A stretch of DNA of 64,000 bases, from positions 19,724,770 through 19,788,769 of the forward strand of contig NC_073303.1 of NCBI RefSeq assembly GCF_027595985.1, given 5' to 3'. The stretch comes from Sorex araneus (lineage: Eukaryota; Chordata; Mammalia; Eulipotyphla; Soricidae). The translations under genes were made by a program, and so were the position numbers. A model generated the notes under the pieces. That model did not search any database. It saw nothing but the letters and a program-made list of their open reading frames with translations, and had not been told where the DNA came from. Shown here piece by piece: positions 22,176-32,898 of the stretch; within the stretch, counting starts at the first letter, position 1, and every line of letters begins with the position of its first letter.

Positions 22176-22658
22176 CTTCTATATCTGTCCCTCTCTTTCT
22201 GAAGGACTGCACTCATTTGAGTATTAAATAACATAACACGAGACCGACACCCAAGGACAGTAGATATAAGGGTCAGGAAGATTGCTCCATAGTTGGAAGC
22301 CTGCCTCATGAACGAGCAGGGAGAGGACAGCTGGAATAGAGAAGGGATCACTAAGAAAATGATGGTTGGAGCAATCGGTGGGGATGGGAGATGTGTGCTG
22401 AAAGTAGATAAAGGACCAAACCTCTCAATATCTGCATTGCAAACCATAATGCCCAAAAGTAGAGAGAGAGAGTATGGGGAATATTGTCTGCCATGGAGGC
22501 AGTGGGAGGGTGGGAAAGGTGGGGGTATACTGGGGATATGTTGGTGGGGAATGTGCACAGGTGGAGGGATGGGTGTTTGATCATTGTGTGATTGTAACTC
22601 AAACATGAAAGCTTGTAACTATATCTCACGGTGAATCAATAAAATTAAAAAACAAAAA
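22176..22658 (+). mobile_element. L1-sx 3' end with 5' inversion (twin priming)
   Basis: 22206-22658 is sense L1 3' UTR ('actgcactcatttgagtatt' to 'gtgaatcaataaaatt'). 22176-22205 ('tatctgtccctctctttctg') is the immediately upstream L1 sequence in antisense. TSD aagacaaatacc / aagacaaatatcc at 22164 and 22659. The antisense 192-codon open frame here has no gene meaning. Confidence 0.93.
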
Positions 22659-22671
22659 AGACAAATATCCT

Positions 22672-23120
22672 AGCAAGTAAATTCCTTAGTCAGACTATTT
22701 CTGGAGCAATTTTTTGCTGTAAAAATACATTCCCTTCCTTCAGGGCAAAGCCTCCAGGTTATTCAAAGACTAGAAGTACCACCAGAAACATCTGGGAATT
22801 TCCTATGAATGAAGGAAGGTTAAAAACTTCTAACAGGAAGGTGGGGAGTAGGTAGGATTATCTCCCAGCCGAGTGCTCTATGATGGGTGGAAAAGGCTCC
22901 CTTCACGTACTGGAAATCATTAGAGGGCAAGATACACAGTGAGAAGCTATGGTATTGGAGACCAGATGCAAGCAAGCATTTGAGATCTGTTTGCTTGTCT
23001 CTCTTTGCCCAAGCCGCATAGTCTTGGACAGGAAAAAGGACACGGGGTCCATTGAAAACCCATCTGGTTGAAGCTAGAATTTGTGAGCAGATGGAGGAAG
23101 GACACAGCCTGCTGAAGCTC
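22672..23120. other. Unassigned sequence
   Basis: No repeat or gene recognised. Confidence 0.35.
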
Positions 23121-23122
23121 AG

Positions 23123-23311
23123 AAGTCTTTTCTCTTGGATGCCTCCTCATTCTGCATGAGGCATGAGACATCCAAGAGAAAAAGTCTTTTCTCTTGGATG
23201 CCTCCTCATTCTGCATGAGGCATGAGGCATCCAAGAGAAAAAGTCTTTTCTCTTGGATGCCTCCTCATTCTGCATGAGGCATGAGGCATGAGGCATCCAA
23301 GAGAAAAGACT
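23123..23311. repeat. Three tandem 59-bp hairpin units
   Basis: Units start at 23123, 23182 and 23241, each 'aagtcttttctcttggatgc' onward. In unit 2, 18 bases at 23187-23204 are perfectly complementary to 23224-23241 around a 19-base loop. Unit 3 has one extra 'atgaggc'. Near identity between units implies recent amplification. The array abuts a SINE-G. Confidence 0.95.
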
Positions 23312-23313
23312 GC

Positions 23314-23576
23314 CCTCACTGGATAGCACAGTGGGTAGGGCATTTGCCTTGCATGCGGCCGACCCGGGTTCAATTCCTCTGTCCCTCTTGGAGAGCCCGG
23401 CAAGCTACCGAGAGTATCCCGTCCAAATGGCAGAGCCTGGCAAGCTACCCTTGGCAAATTCTATATGCCAAAAACAGTAACAACCAGTCTCACAAGGGAG
23501 ACGTTACTGGTGCCCGCTCGAGCAAATCGATGAGCAACGGGATGGCAGTGACACAATGATACAGTGATACAGTGCT
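23314..23576 (+). repeat. SINE-G with extended 3' short repeats
   Basis: The head lacks its first bases ('ctggatagcacagtggg'). Full body. The 3' end is 'gcagtgacacaatgatacag' followed by further 'tgatacag' units, an enlarged version of the terminal short repeat. Confidence 0.88.
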
Positions 23577-23589
23577 ACCTCATTCTGAA

Positions 23590-24130
23590 ATTCGGAGCTG
23601 GACAAGAAATAGGAAAAGCTACAAGGTTGAAGACTGATTCTCAGTGGGGCCAGTCAGCATGTGCTCAACTCAAATGTCTCCTTTTAAGCCATCACTGATT
23701 TGATTTACCGAGCAATGAGGACTGAGTAACTCTCATAAATCCAATCTCCTAATGTAAACCTAAAAGTTCTTTCAGATGTTTCAATGCTGAGAATGGCTTA
23801 GAAAGATTTCATTTTAAAACCGTATATCTAATTCAGCTGCTCAAATACACATTTCAAATTGTAGTGAAAGGCTAACACATGGGCAAAAACACGGGCATCT
23901 TCTTACCCACAAGTGTACTGACACCAGCATTCTGATCCTTGTGTGCGTTTCTATCTATAATTATAAATTCCCTAAGGTTGAAAATTATTAAGGAAGTAAT
24001 GGTTTTAAGGAAGAGAGTTTGCCAGTATTCTCTATGGAGGGCAATGGAAGCACGACAACTGCCTAAATTATGCCTAAATTATGTTCTGCAGCCCTGACAC
24101 AATATGTTGTTGTGTCTTGCTACCATAATT
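23590..24130. other. Unassigned AT-rich sequence
   Basis: Contains a small direct duplication 'gcctaaattat' at about 24062-24082. No other structure seen. Confidence 0.4.
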
Positions 24131-24132
24131 CC

Positions 24133-24790
24133 TTGTTGGGGCTGGACTGAGCTATCAGGATGAGCCCCTGTGAACTGCACCGCATATGGGCAGGAACACA
24201 GGGACCCATGAAATGGGCGAGATTTCTCGTGTCCTGACTGGTTTGGATGAGGCTGAACATCTTTTCCTTTTGGCTGCCTTAGTAACTAATTTCATAAACT
24301 TTGGTATACTGAAATTGTCGGTTTCCCTTTTCTCACAGATCCCCGGTAGGTGCTTCGCCTGCTTGTTGTCAGTATGCAGAAAAGCTTTCAGCTTTGCATG
24401 TTCTTCCTGCGACTCCTTTGTTGATGCCCTCACTGTGCTGAGCCCTCTAGAGTATGAACTGTAGGATGGTAATAAAAGGAGACTTGGGGGCTGGAGTGAT
24501 AGCACAGCGGGGAGGGCATTTGCCTTGCATGCGGCCGACCTGGGTTCGATTCCCAGCATCCCATATGGTCCCCCAGCACCATCAGTAGTAATTCCTGAGT
24601 GTGTGAGCCAGGAGTAAACTCTGTGCATCGCTGGGTGATCCAAAAAGCAGAAAAAAAAAAAAAGGAGATTTGGGGCTCTCTACCTTTGTCACAGGTCTGG
24701 GCCCTCCATGAAATAAATTTCTCTCACGTTCCTTGTCTCGGTGCCTCCGACTGAATGAGTGTTCACGCAACCATTCCTTAATGAAAAGAA
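24133..24790 (+). repeat. Probable solo LTR interrupted by a SINE-A
   Basis: Starts 'tgttggggctgg'. Toward the right end it has 'gggccctccatgaaataaat' (poly(A) signal) and then 'tctctcacgttccttgtctc', the layout of many mammalian ERV LTRs. The SINE at 24486 splits it. No primer site or internal region. Confidence 0.45.
24486..24660 (+). repeat. SINE-A
   Basis: Full head and body with A-tail. TSD aaaaggagactt / aaaaggagattt at 24474 and 24660. Confidence 0.93.
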
Positions 24791-25084
24791 GCTAGCCAAC
24801 ACTTTCCACCAGCCCCCTTCCTGAATTTAAATCATACACTTAATTTTTCTGCTGAAATGAAATTAGCAGTTCAACTCTCCAGGAGTAGTGGGAAGCTTCA
24901 GCTTCCATAATGGTTTAAAACGGTAATTTGGATATTTTTTCCTATAACCCCAACACCTTTGAACTTAGTAGGTTCCTGCCAAGTTTAAAGGGCTTCCAGC
25001 TTCATGTAGGCTTCCATTTCAATTAAATATATTTATTTTATATTTTTATACATTTATTTTTATTCTATACATTTATTTATTCAT

Positions 25085-25245
25085 ATTTTGACCACACCCA
25101 GTAGTGCTCAGGGATAACTGTTGCCTTGGTGCTCGAAGGTTCTTGTAACAGTGCTCAGGGGACCACATAGCATCAGGGCTCCACATGGAGTCAGCAGCAT
25201 GGAAGAGAAGCACCTAACTCATGTCTTATCTCTCTGGCCAGCCAT
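25085..25245 (-). repeat. SINE-A (antisense), diverged
   Basis: 'gaccacacccagtagtgctc', 'cagtgctcaggggaccacat' and 'cttatctctctggccag' remain. Body length is altered. Confidence 0.65.
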
Positions 25246-25259
25246 TTTTATTTAGTTTT

Positions 25260-26040
25260 GGAGTGTACTGTGTATTGCTAGCACATGCACATTTTAAATA
25301 TTTTCTTCTTCTACATTTAAATATCCTATATTTAAAAATGAGACAACTAACCCTTTCAGACCTCAAACATTTTCTACAGAATATTTTGTATTTTCATGTG
25401 ATTTTCACTCACTTGAGATCCAACTAATGAGCCTGTTCAACTTTCTTTCAGTCAGGAAATACTTTCTACTGGAAGTATTTATATTTTCCTCTTTTCTGTA
25501 TTCTTTGATTAAAAAAATGAGGCAACAACAGCAACAAGGATCAGTAAAAACATGTTCTATGAGATAATGAATGTGTGTTGTTTTGAGCCTCCAAGAGCGT
25601 TTTCTATTTATCTGCTTTTACAAACGTTAGGGAATTTCTGTTAACACTCACATTTTCATGTTCTTGTGGGTTACACGACCTTTCACATTTACGAGTGCCA
25701 GACTGCACAGTCATTATTCTCTTTTTTGGAGCTTAAGTGTCTTCAACATTGGCAAGAGACCTTTTATTGAGATCTGTTCATCTTTGAAAATTTCTTTGTT
25801 TTCTGGCACAAGATGTTCAAGGCCCCAAATTAGGAATCAATCATTTCTTTATTAAAAACAAAAACTGAAATGAAGTAATCTTGAAATTCTAATTAGCATT
25901 ATTAAGTGATTCATGGATTGGGCACCATCCATCTCATATGGCAAGCAAAGAAATACTCAGAGTGGATGATACAAAATGGGAGACATTTATAGAAAGGCAA
26001 GGGACATCAATCATCAGCAAAAAAAGAAAAAAAAAGTTCA
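25260..26040. other. Unassigned AT-rich sequence
   Basis: No repeat or coding signature. Confidence 0.4.
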
Positions 26041-26043
26041 CAA

Positions 26044-26150
26044 GGGCTGGGAAATAGTACAGGGCTTAAAGCTCTTGCTTGTACATGGTTGACCTTGCTT
26101 TGATCTTCCAGCCCCACACTTAATCTCCCGGGCACCATGCTCTTAAAAAA
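26044..26150 (+). repeat. SINE-A, decayed and 3'-truncated
   Basis: 'agggctgggaaatagtacag' and 'gctcttgcttgtacatggtt' represent the head. The body is barely recognisable. Confidence 0.5.
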
Positions 26151-26159
26151 TAAGTGAAA

Positions 26160-27070
26160 GTTCATTGAAGGGAAGTAGAGTTGAGGTGATGACAGGTGAT
26201 GACTTGTGATTGGCTGAGCTGTGGCATGTCCATTGGTTGAACCGGAAGCTGCATTTCCTGTTTGGGAATGGAGGGTAGATCTCTTCCAGTTGGTATCTGT
26301 AACTGCTTCCTGTTTGGGGTCATTGGTGACCACTGTTTCCAGTGACTAGGAATGGTAGGGAGTAAGAGTTCCCTCTACAGGCCTTCCGAACTCCAATTTT
26401 AGCTCAGGCTTCTTTGATTCATTTTCTTCTTTCTTTTTGCCCCTGGACTTTTCAAATTAAAAAAAATATTTTTTCAGTCACCGTGAAGTTAGTAAACCTC
26501 AGTGAAAAAAATTTTTGATGAATTTTCTCATTTCCAACAAGCTCTCTAAGTAGAACAGAAGTCTAACAGTGGAAAATCTTAGTACAGTTTAGCACCAGGG
26601 AGTTATTATTTTCATGGACTATTGTGGTAGAGAGACAGAAAAAACCAAAATATAAATACTATAATTTAATTAAATAGAATTATTTATAATATGGAAATAT
26701 GTCTCTAACATATTGTTTATCTTCTAATAGGTTGTACTTAAATTCTTGATTTTAGAATATTTCCCTCACACTGAAAAATCTTCATTTCTATAAAAAATGA
26801 TCATTGCTTATTTGTTTTGCAAGCAATACAAGAAATGAGTTTCAAATAATACAGCACAATAAATTACTGAGTAAAGCTCAAGAATTTCTAATGCAGCTCT
26901 ATTGTTTTTAGAATATATCCCACAAAGATGTTCAAGCAAATTATTTTGTTCTGTAGTTACACATAATCACTCATTTAGAAGGACCTATAATTATTTATCT
27001 GACAGACAATCTAATTCAATTGTTTTAGTTCTCTTTCAATGTGAGGGCATCCCAAGGATTGACCGTCCTA
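26160..27070. other. Unassigned, strongly AT-rich
   Basis: From 26440 to 27060 there is long AT-rich sequence without recognisable repeats. It is a candidate for old unique DNA. Confidence 0.4.
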
Positions 27071-27084
27071 TTGTCTTTACTTTA

Positions 27085-27290
27085 AAATTTTGATACTTTA
27101 TTGAGGTAACATTAGTTTACAAGAGTATAAATGTTTGTTGGCTCTGGAAATAGTGTTTCCTGACCACAGCCACCAGCAAGATGCCAGTCTGTCCATCACA
27201 GTCCATGAAACCCTCTCCCTGTCTCCTTGTAACTTCAAGTGTGCAGTAAAAGTCTAATGGTTTATTTTTATCACAGACATTGACAGCTCT
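27085..27290 (-). repeat. Possible old L1 3' UTR fragment
   Basis: 'actttattgaggtaacatta' and 'gtttacaagagtataaatgt' resemble the start of antisense L1M 3' UTRs. The rest is weak. Confidence 0.4.
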
Positions 27291-27336
27291 ATTTCTTAAG
27301 AAGTGGCCCCTTTTGACCACCAGGCTACTAATCTGT

Positions 27337-27517
27337 TTTTTTTTGGGGGGGGGGCTTTTTGGGTCACACCGGAAATGCACAGGGGTTACTCCTGGCTCAT
27401 GCACTCAGGAATTACTCCTGGCGGTGCTCAGGGGACCATATGGGATGCTGGGAATCAAACCCAGGTCGGCCTCGTGCAAGGCAAACACCCTACCCGCCGT
27501 GCTATCACTCCAGCCCC
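27337..27517 (-). repeat. SINE-A (antisense) with poly-G at the tail
   Basis: The T-run is followed by ten G before 'ctttttgggtcacaccgg'. TSD tactaatctgtt on both sides (about 27326 and 27518). Confidence 0.93.
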
Positions 27518-27529
27518 TACTAATCTGTT

Positions 27530-28185
27530 CTTGCTGTGAGTAATAATCGACAGAATGAGAAAGGAGATCACTGTATCATTTTACTTGGAGAAATGTCCAA
27601 GAGACATATTTTGATATTATTTATTCTCTCTCTAAGAACCTAAAAAGACAAATAATCATATCATAAATGCACTTCTAAGAGTCAATGGATTTTTTCTAGT
27701 AATCTTAGAACCCAATATTTAAATATACTCAGACCTATTTTATAAATTCTACTAAAGTCATCCCATTCATAATTATTTGAGTCATTCTATTTTCTCTTCT
27801 GAGTCACTGGCCGTTTGTTTAATAATGGCCTCTACTATCATGATATTCCAAGGATTGCAGCTGATATATCTAAATGAGTTTTCTGGTTAGCAATCTTAGA
27901 CCCAGTCAATGTTTAAAGTTTCCTCTAGGGATTTTAAGGAAATACTTGGTAGGACTGAATTTCACAGAGTTAGCAAAGAAATATGTGTGTGTATCTTATA
28001 TTTATAAATTCAGCTCTTGATTTTTTCCTGAAGTTCTCCCTGTAGTATCTATGCCCTTATTTTGATTACACAAAATTACCGCAGAACTACAATTTCTCCA
28101 GAAACATTTGGTTTAATGTAAATGTCCATTAACTTAGTGATATACACATATGTTTCTCAAAGGCAATGCTTTAAGAATGCTATCA
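27530..28185. other. Unassigned AT-rich single-copy sequence
   Basis: No repeat recognised over 650 bp, which is unusual for this window. Could be old conserved non-coding DNA. Confidence 0.4.
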
Positions 28186-28200
28186 TATGTAATCAGACTA

Positions 28201-28447
28201 TCACTGTCACTGTCATCCCGTTGCTCATTGATTTGTTCGAGCGGGCACCAGTAACGTCTCTTATTGTGAGACTTATTTGTTATTGTTTTTGGCACATCCA
28301 ATACACCACGGGTAGCTTGCCAGGCTCTGCTATGCGGGCCCGATACTCTTGGTAGCTTGCTGGGCTCTCCGAGAGGGGCGGAGGAATCAAACACGGGTCG
28401 GCCGCATGAAAGGCGAATGCCCTACCACCCTGCTATCGCTCCAACCC
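28201..28447 (-). repeat. SINE-G (antisense)
   Basis: Starts 'tcactgtcactgtcatcccg' (complement of the GTGACA end) and runs through to the head complement. TSD aatcagacta / aatcagagacta. Confidence 0.93.
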
Positions 28448-28624
28448 AATCAGAGACTATAAAATGGAAATACAAAAATGTCAGATATCACATTGCTAAA
28501 CATTCCAGAAATTTTGTGTGAAACTTTTTCTACAGATAATTTCCAAATTACCTGAGCTCTACTAGAATCTTTGTAGCAAAGGCCTAAGTAAGTCTTCCTT
28601 AGTGGAGAATGTCAGTTAAGTGAC

Positions 28625-28769
28625 TTGTTGTTGTTGTTGCTGTAGTTGCTCTAAACTCAGGAATTACTCCTGGCAGTGCTCGGGGGACCATATGGGATGC
28701 TGGGAATCGAACCTGGGTTGGGCGAGTGCAAGGCAAACGCCCTACCTACTGTGCTATCACTCCAGCCCA
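28625..28769 (-). repeat. SINE-A (antisense), 3'-shortened
   Basis: A GTT/GCT repeat replaces the tail and first part of the body. The copy resumes at 'ctcaggaattactcctggca' and has a complete head. Confidence 0.85.
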
Positions 28770-28774
28770 TGTTG

Positions 28775-28935
28775 TTGTTTTCTTTGGGTAAGTAAGTGCT
28801 TACTTGGCTGTGTTTTCTCTTGGTTCTGCGCTCAGGGATCACTCCTGGCGGTGATGGGTGGGACCGTATGGGTGCTGGGGATTGATCCTTATTGGCTGAG
28901 TGCTAGGCACATGCCTTTCCAGCTGTACTGTCTCT
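28775..28935 (-). repeat. SINE-A (antisense), decayed
   Basis: 'gatcactcctggcggtgatg', 'gggtgctggggattgatcc' and 'gctgtactgtctctta' remain. It lies directly beside the previous copy in the same orientation. Confidence 0.7.
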
Positions 28936-29132
28936 TATCGCGTTTTAAAAAGCCATTATTTCTGTCAAGCATCTTAATGTCTTCTCTACCCTCATTATAA
29001 ATCTCATTTTGTTTATGGATAATTTTTCTGACTTCATTTACCATGGCTTGATGTCTACTGTTTTTACTCTTCCACATGCCAGCGACCCAGTCTGACAACA
29101 TTTGGACTCTCCCCAGGTATTTGTTTTGCTAT

Positions 29133-29207
<75 letters not shown>
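29133..29207. repeat. (GT)n microsatellite, about 37 units
   Basis: Uninterrupted GT repeat over 75 bp, likely length-polymorphic. It is immediately followed by GC-rich, non-repetitive sequence. Confidence 0.98.
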
Positions 29208-29209
29208 CT

Positions 29210-29750
29210 ACTGGAGGGAACCAGAGTTCAGGCACTCGGGTCCGGGTGCTCTTGGTGCATCCTGGTTCCCTACTGGATGTTTGGCATCCCGGTGCCTGCA
29301 TGGGGTAGAGGCCCGGACGGGAGAAGGGAGCATCTACTGCTACAGGGAACTTTAGAGCCTACCCTTCCAGCGGCTTCTGGTGTGTGACTTGCACGTCCCC
29401 CTCTTGTAGCCAGCTCAGTGGTCCCCACTGGCCCAGATGCTGCAAGTGACCCGTTTTCTCTCTGCTAGTTGCCCCTTCTCTGGAGCCTTTGCTGGCTGAG
29501 TCCTTTCAAGGCCTGCAGGCAGGAGGGGGGCAAACGAGGTTCTCCTGGTGGTCAGGCTGACGGGGGGCGAGCCTTCAAGCCTGTGGGTGCTGCAGTAAAG
29601 ACATTGCCCCTTCACAAGTTGTCTTCATTCCTGGTCTGCGCTCTGAGAAGAGGGGCTGGCCCTCCTGAACCAAATATAATCAAATTAATAATAATAAAAA
29701 TATCATCAAGTGAAAATTCTTTCATCCAAAGTCTTCCTTGAAAAACTTGA
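29210..29750. other. Unassigned, GC-richer sequence
   Basis: No CpG island, gene or repeat identified. Overlapping open frames on both strands reflect base composition. Confidence 0.35.
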
Positions 29751-29756
29751 GTATTT

Positions 29757-29927
29757 GGGCCAGAGTGATAGCACAGCGGCTTGGGTGTTTGCCTTGCACT
29801 CGGCTGACCCAAGTTAAATTCCCAGCATCCCATATGGTCCCCCAAGCAGCACCAGGAATAATTCCTGAGTACAGAGCCAGGAGTAACCACTGAGCATCGC
29901 GGGTGTTACGCCCCGCCAAAAAAGAAA
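29757..29927 (+). repeat. SINE-A
   Basis: Full-length but moderately diverged copy ('gggccagagtgatagcacag', 'catcgcgggtgttacgcccc'). Confidence 0.88.
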
Positions 29928-29929
29928 GA

Positions 29930-30625
29930 GAAATGGCAAGAGTGCACCACTCTCTTTAGCCATGAGTAAGTTCCTCCCTTTTTCCTCCCTGTGTTATTTC
30001 CTCTAAGCCTAATCAAATTCAAGATCATCTCCAGTATGATCTTACATCGTATATTTGGTTCCATACATTCTTTTACGATGCTTGCATGAATATTAATATT
30101 GATTTGTGGCACCTGTCTCATCGCTGACGATGACTTCTTGTAGAAACTAAATGCACAAACCTTGACCACACAAAACCTTGCCAGATTAAATGAAACAACT
30201 CCCCACTTCAGGGGTCCAAGTGACCAGGTGATGTTCTGATACAATAAAGCCAAATTTTAAGACCCAGTGTGAAAGTTCTGAGCGTGGGAAAGTTGTCAAA
30301 GACTTATGTTTCACATCGGAAGATCAACAGAAGCCTTTCATTCTTAGAGGATAGCTAGTTTAACCGAGAGAGGAAATTAATTAGATCATCAAAGGTGCTT
30401 CCTATTTTGACAAGGAAACAAGTTCTTCTAAAACCTGAGTGAGAAAGCTTCGCCTCTGCCTCCATTTTTCATATTGCCAATAATTCCTGCATAGGGAAGC
30501 TCAGGGCTCCTTGGGGCTCTGCCCACTTCCTGTCTGTGTTTAGGGGAGGGTAGGAAGTGCTCTCTCAGGCCTCTTCATGTTCCTGAGCATCTGCCAGAAC
30601 AAGCTGTCTGCAGAGGGTCCCTAGG
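29930..30625. other. Unassigned sequence
   Basis: No repeat or gene recognised between the SINE-A and the L1-sx end. Confidence 0.35.
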
Positions 30626-30633
30626 TCGATTTT

Positions 30634-31190
30634 CCTTTTTTAATTTTTTTTTTATTGAATCACCATGAGATGCATTTACAAAGCTTTCATGTTTGAGTTT
30701 CATTCATACAATGATCGAACACCCATCCCTCCACCAGTGCACATTTTCCACCACCAATGTCCCCAGTATTCCCCCCACCCACCCCAACCTTCCTCCTGCC
30801 TCTATGGCAGACAATTTCCCCCATACTCTCTCTCTACTTTTGAGCATTATGGTTTGCAATACAGACACTGAGAGGTTATCACATTTGGTCCTTTATGTAC
30901 TTTCAGCACGCATCTCCCATCCCGAGTGATCCCTCCCACCATCATTGACGTAGTGATCTCTTCTCTTTCCCAGCTGCCTTCTTCCCTGAGCTATGATGCA
31001 GGCTTCTAACCATGGAGCAATATTCCTGCCCCTGCCCCTACTGTCCTTGGGTGATGTTGATTTTCTTGCAAGAGTGAGAGTCCCTTCTTCTCCCACACCT
31101 GATATCCTCCTCTGCAGTCTCCTTTCTCCTGGACACCCCATCCCATTTGAGTAACTCAATGCCTGATCTCTCCCACAGCCCCTAACTGTC
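30634..31190 (-). mobile_element. L1-sx 3' end (antisense)
   Basis: 'tttattgaatcaccatgaga' through 'gatcgaacacccatccctcc', 'gcattatggtttgcaataca' and 'ctgtccttgggtgatgttga'. The left two-thirds is certain; the right end after 31070 is approximate. Confidence 0.88.
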
Positions 31191-31354
31191 ATTCATTCAG
31201 GAAGAGGAATTGGGTTCTCGAAGGTTTGATTTGCAAATCACCCAAATCTTTGTCTCACTCTTCCTTTTTTACCCTTGTTCTTTGGATCCTGGGGTTCATG
31301 AAGAGAACTCTGGAAAAATGCCAACATATTTCTTTAATTAAAATGTAATTGCTC

Positions 31355-31528
31355 AGGGCTGGAGCAATAGCACAGCGGGTAGGGCGTTTGCCTTGCACGC
31401 GGCCAACCCGGGTTTGATTCCCAGCATCCCGTATGGTCCCCTGAGCACTGCTAGGGGTGATTCCTGAGTGCAGAGCCAGGAGTAACCCCTGTGCATTGCC
31501 AGGTGAGACCCAAAAAGCAAAAAAAAAA
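31355..31528 (+). repeat. SINE-A sharing its target site with a composite retroposon
   Basis: Well-preserved copy. TSD aaaatgtaattgct at 31340-31353 and 31529-31542. The motif recurs at 32164, beyond the adjoining composite. Confidence 0.94.
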
Positions 31529-31542
31529 AAAATGTAATTGCT

Positions 31543-32163
31543 TGATCCGGGAGAAGTGGCGTGGCGTCCGCCATATTATGAGGACTATTAAGCAGGTACG
31601 AACTTGGTGGCGCAGGAAGGAGGAAAAAAATATGTGTTATGAACTTGAAACAGCAGGATGCTTGGGCAGTCTCGGCCAGGGCCGATACGGCTTGTGCTTG
31701 CCGAGATTCTAGACTGTGAACTAAGCCAACTATGCTGCCCCAGGAAGGGAAATGACACAATTTCTAACATAAACCTCCCTGGACTTAATTACTAAAATAC
31801 TAAAATACAGAAATCCTAAACCGCGCGGTCGTGGTCTGCATATCCTTCATTCTCAGCAATGGGAAACTAATTATCAAATGCTTCCTTGTCAGTAGGGCTA
31901 TTCTTTTGGGGGGGGGGAACTCCAACAACAATAGTGAGTTTTGTGTTGAAATATGGAATGTAATCAAGGTCAAGAGTAAATGAAGTGAAATTTATCGGTT
32001 ACGCAGGCAGGGGGTGGGGGGTATACTTGGGTTTTTGGTGGTGGAATATGGGCACTGGTGAAGGGACGGGTGTTTGAGGATTGTATAACTGAGACATAAG
32101 CCTGAAAGCTTCGTAACTTTCCACATGGTGATTCAATAAAATAAATAATTTTTTAAAAATAAT
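31543..32163 (+). mobile_element. Composite retroposon CR, 5'-truncated
   Basis: Starts inside the CR body at 'gatccgggagaagtggcgtg'. Has a YY1-like 'ccgccatatta', 'aagcaggtacgaacttggtg' and 'gactgtgaactaagccaact', then the L1-like end ('ccacatggtgattcaataaa'). TSD aaaatgtaattgc at 31529 and 32164. Confidence 0.9.
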
Positions 32164-32176
32164 AAAATGTAATTGC

Positions 32177-32750
32177 CCGGGAAGTCTTATAATCTGAATC
32201 AGTTTATAGCTGAAAAAGGAAGCAATTTATTAGTTCAGCTCTTCCATTTACTAACAAAAAGCGGAGGGTTAGGGTGTAACAGAACTTGTTCCACTCACCT
32301 GTTAGAAGCAGGGCCTGAGCCCCCGGTCCTGTCTCCATATTTCAGGCTAGTTTTACTTCTGGAGCGGCACGGTTCCCCTCCAGCCTCTCACGGTGCCTCT
32401 CACTGTGGGAAGCCTTCCTAACTCCCCGAGGGCTCCTGGGATATTAACAACCAATTTACAATCTTGAAATCTGGTCCTCTCGAGCTAGAACATAGAGAAT
32501 TAGACCCCACGCTTCTCAGACATTGCAGAAAGAAATTAGGTTTTGGGCATTCCAGATGGCTGGCTCCTTGCCATGAAAATGAAGACGCTTGTTTCGCGAC
32601 CTGGTGACCTTTAAGTCACTGTGCCACGAGGCAGTGAGTCACCGACAGAGCACACTGTTTATTTCCTGGCCCACAAACTGCTAGAGTTTTCATTTTTTCC
32701 TGGGCAGACTGGAATGAGAGGCCCAGTCTTTCTATACAATGGAAGCTTGT
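32177..32750. other. Unassigned single-copy sequence
   Basis: Balanced composition with no recognised repeats; bounded by a composite and a pentanucleotide repeat. Confidence 0.4.
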
Positions 32751-32752
32751 AT

Positions 32753-32872
32753 CTTTTCTTTTCTTTTCTTTTCTTTTCTTTTCTTTTCTTTTCTTTTCTT
32801 TTCTTTTCTTTTCTTTTCTTTTCTTTTCTTTTCTTTTCTTTTCTTTTCTTTTCTTTTCTTTTTTCTTTTCTT
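32753..32872. repeat. (CTTTT)n microsatellite, about 22 units
   Basis: Near-perfect CTTTT repeat of about 110 bp, degenerating at the right end. Confidence 0.97.
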
Positions 32873-32898
32873 GACTTAATTTAAAAGAATATTGTGTT

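Noticed and set aside
22028..22606. 192-codon antisense open frame
   Set aside because: Same L1-sx 3' UTR artefact as at 20 kb; the insertion is bounded by a TSD.
29038..29387. Cys-Val and Thr-His repeat 'proteins'
   Set aside because: Translations of the (GT)n microsatellite on the two strands.
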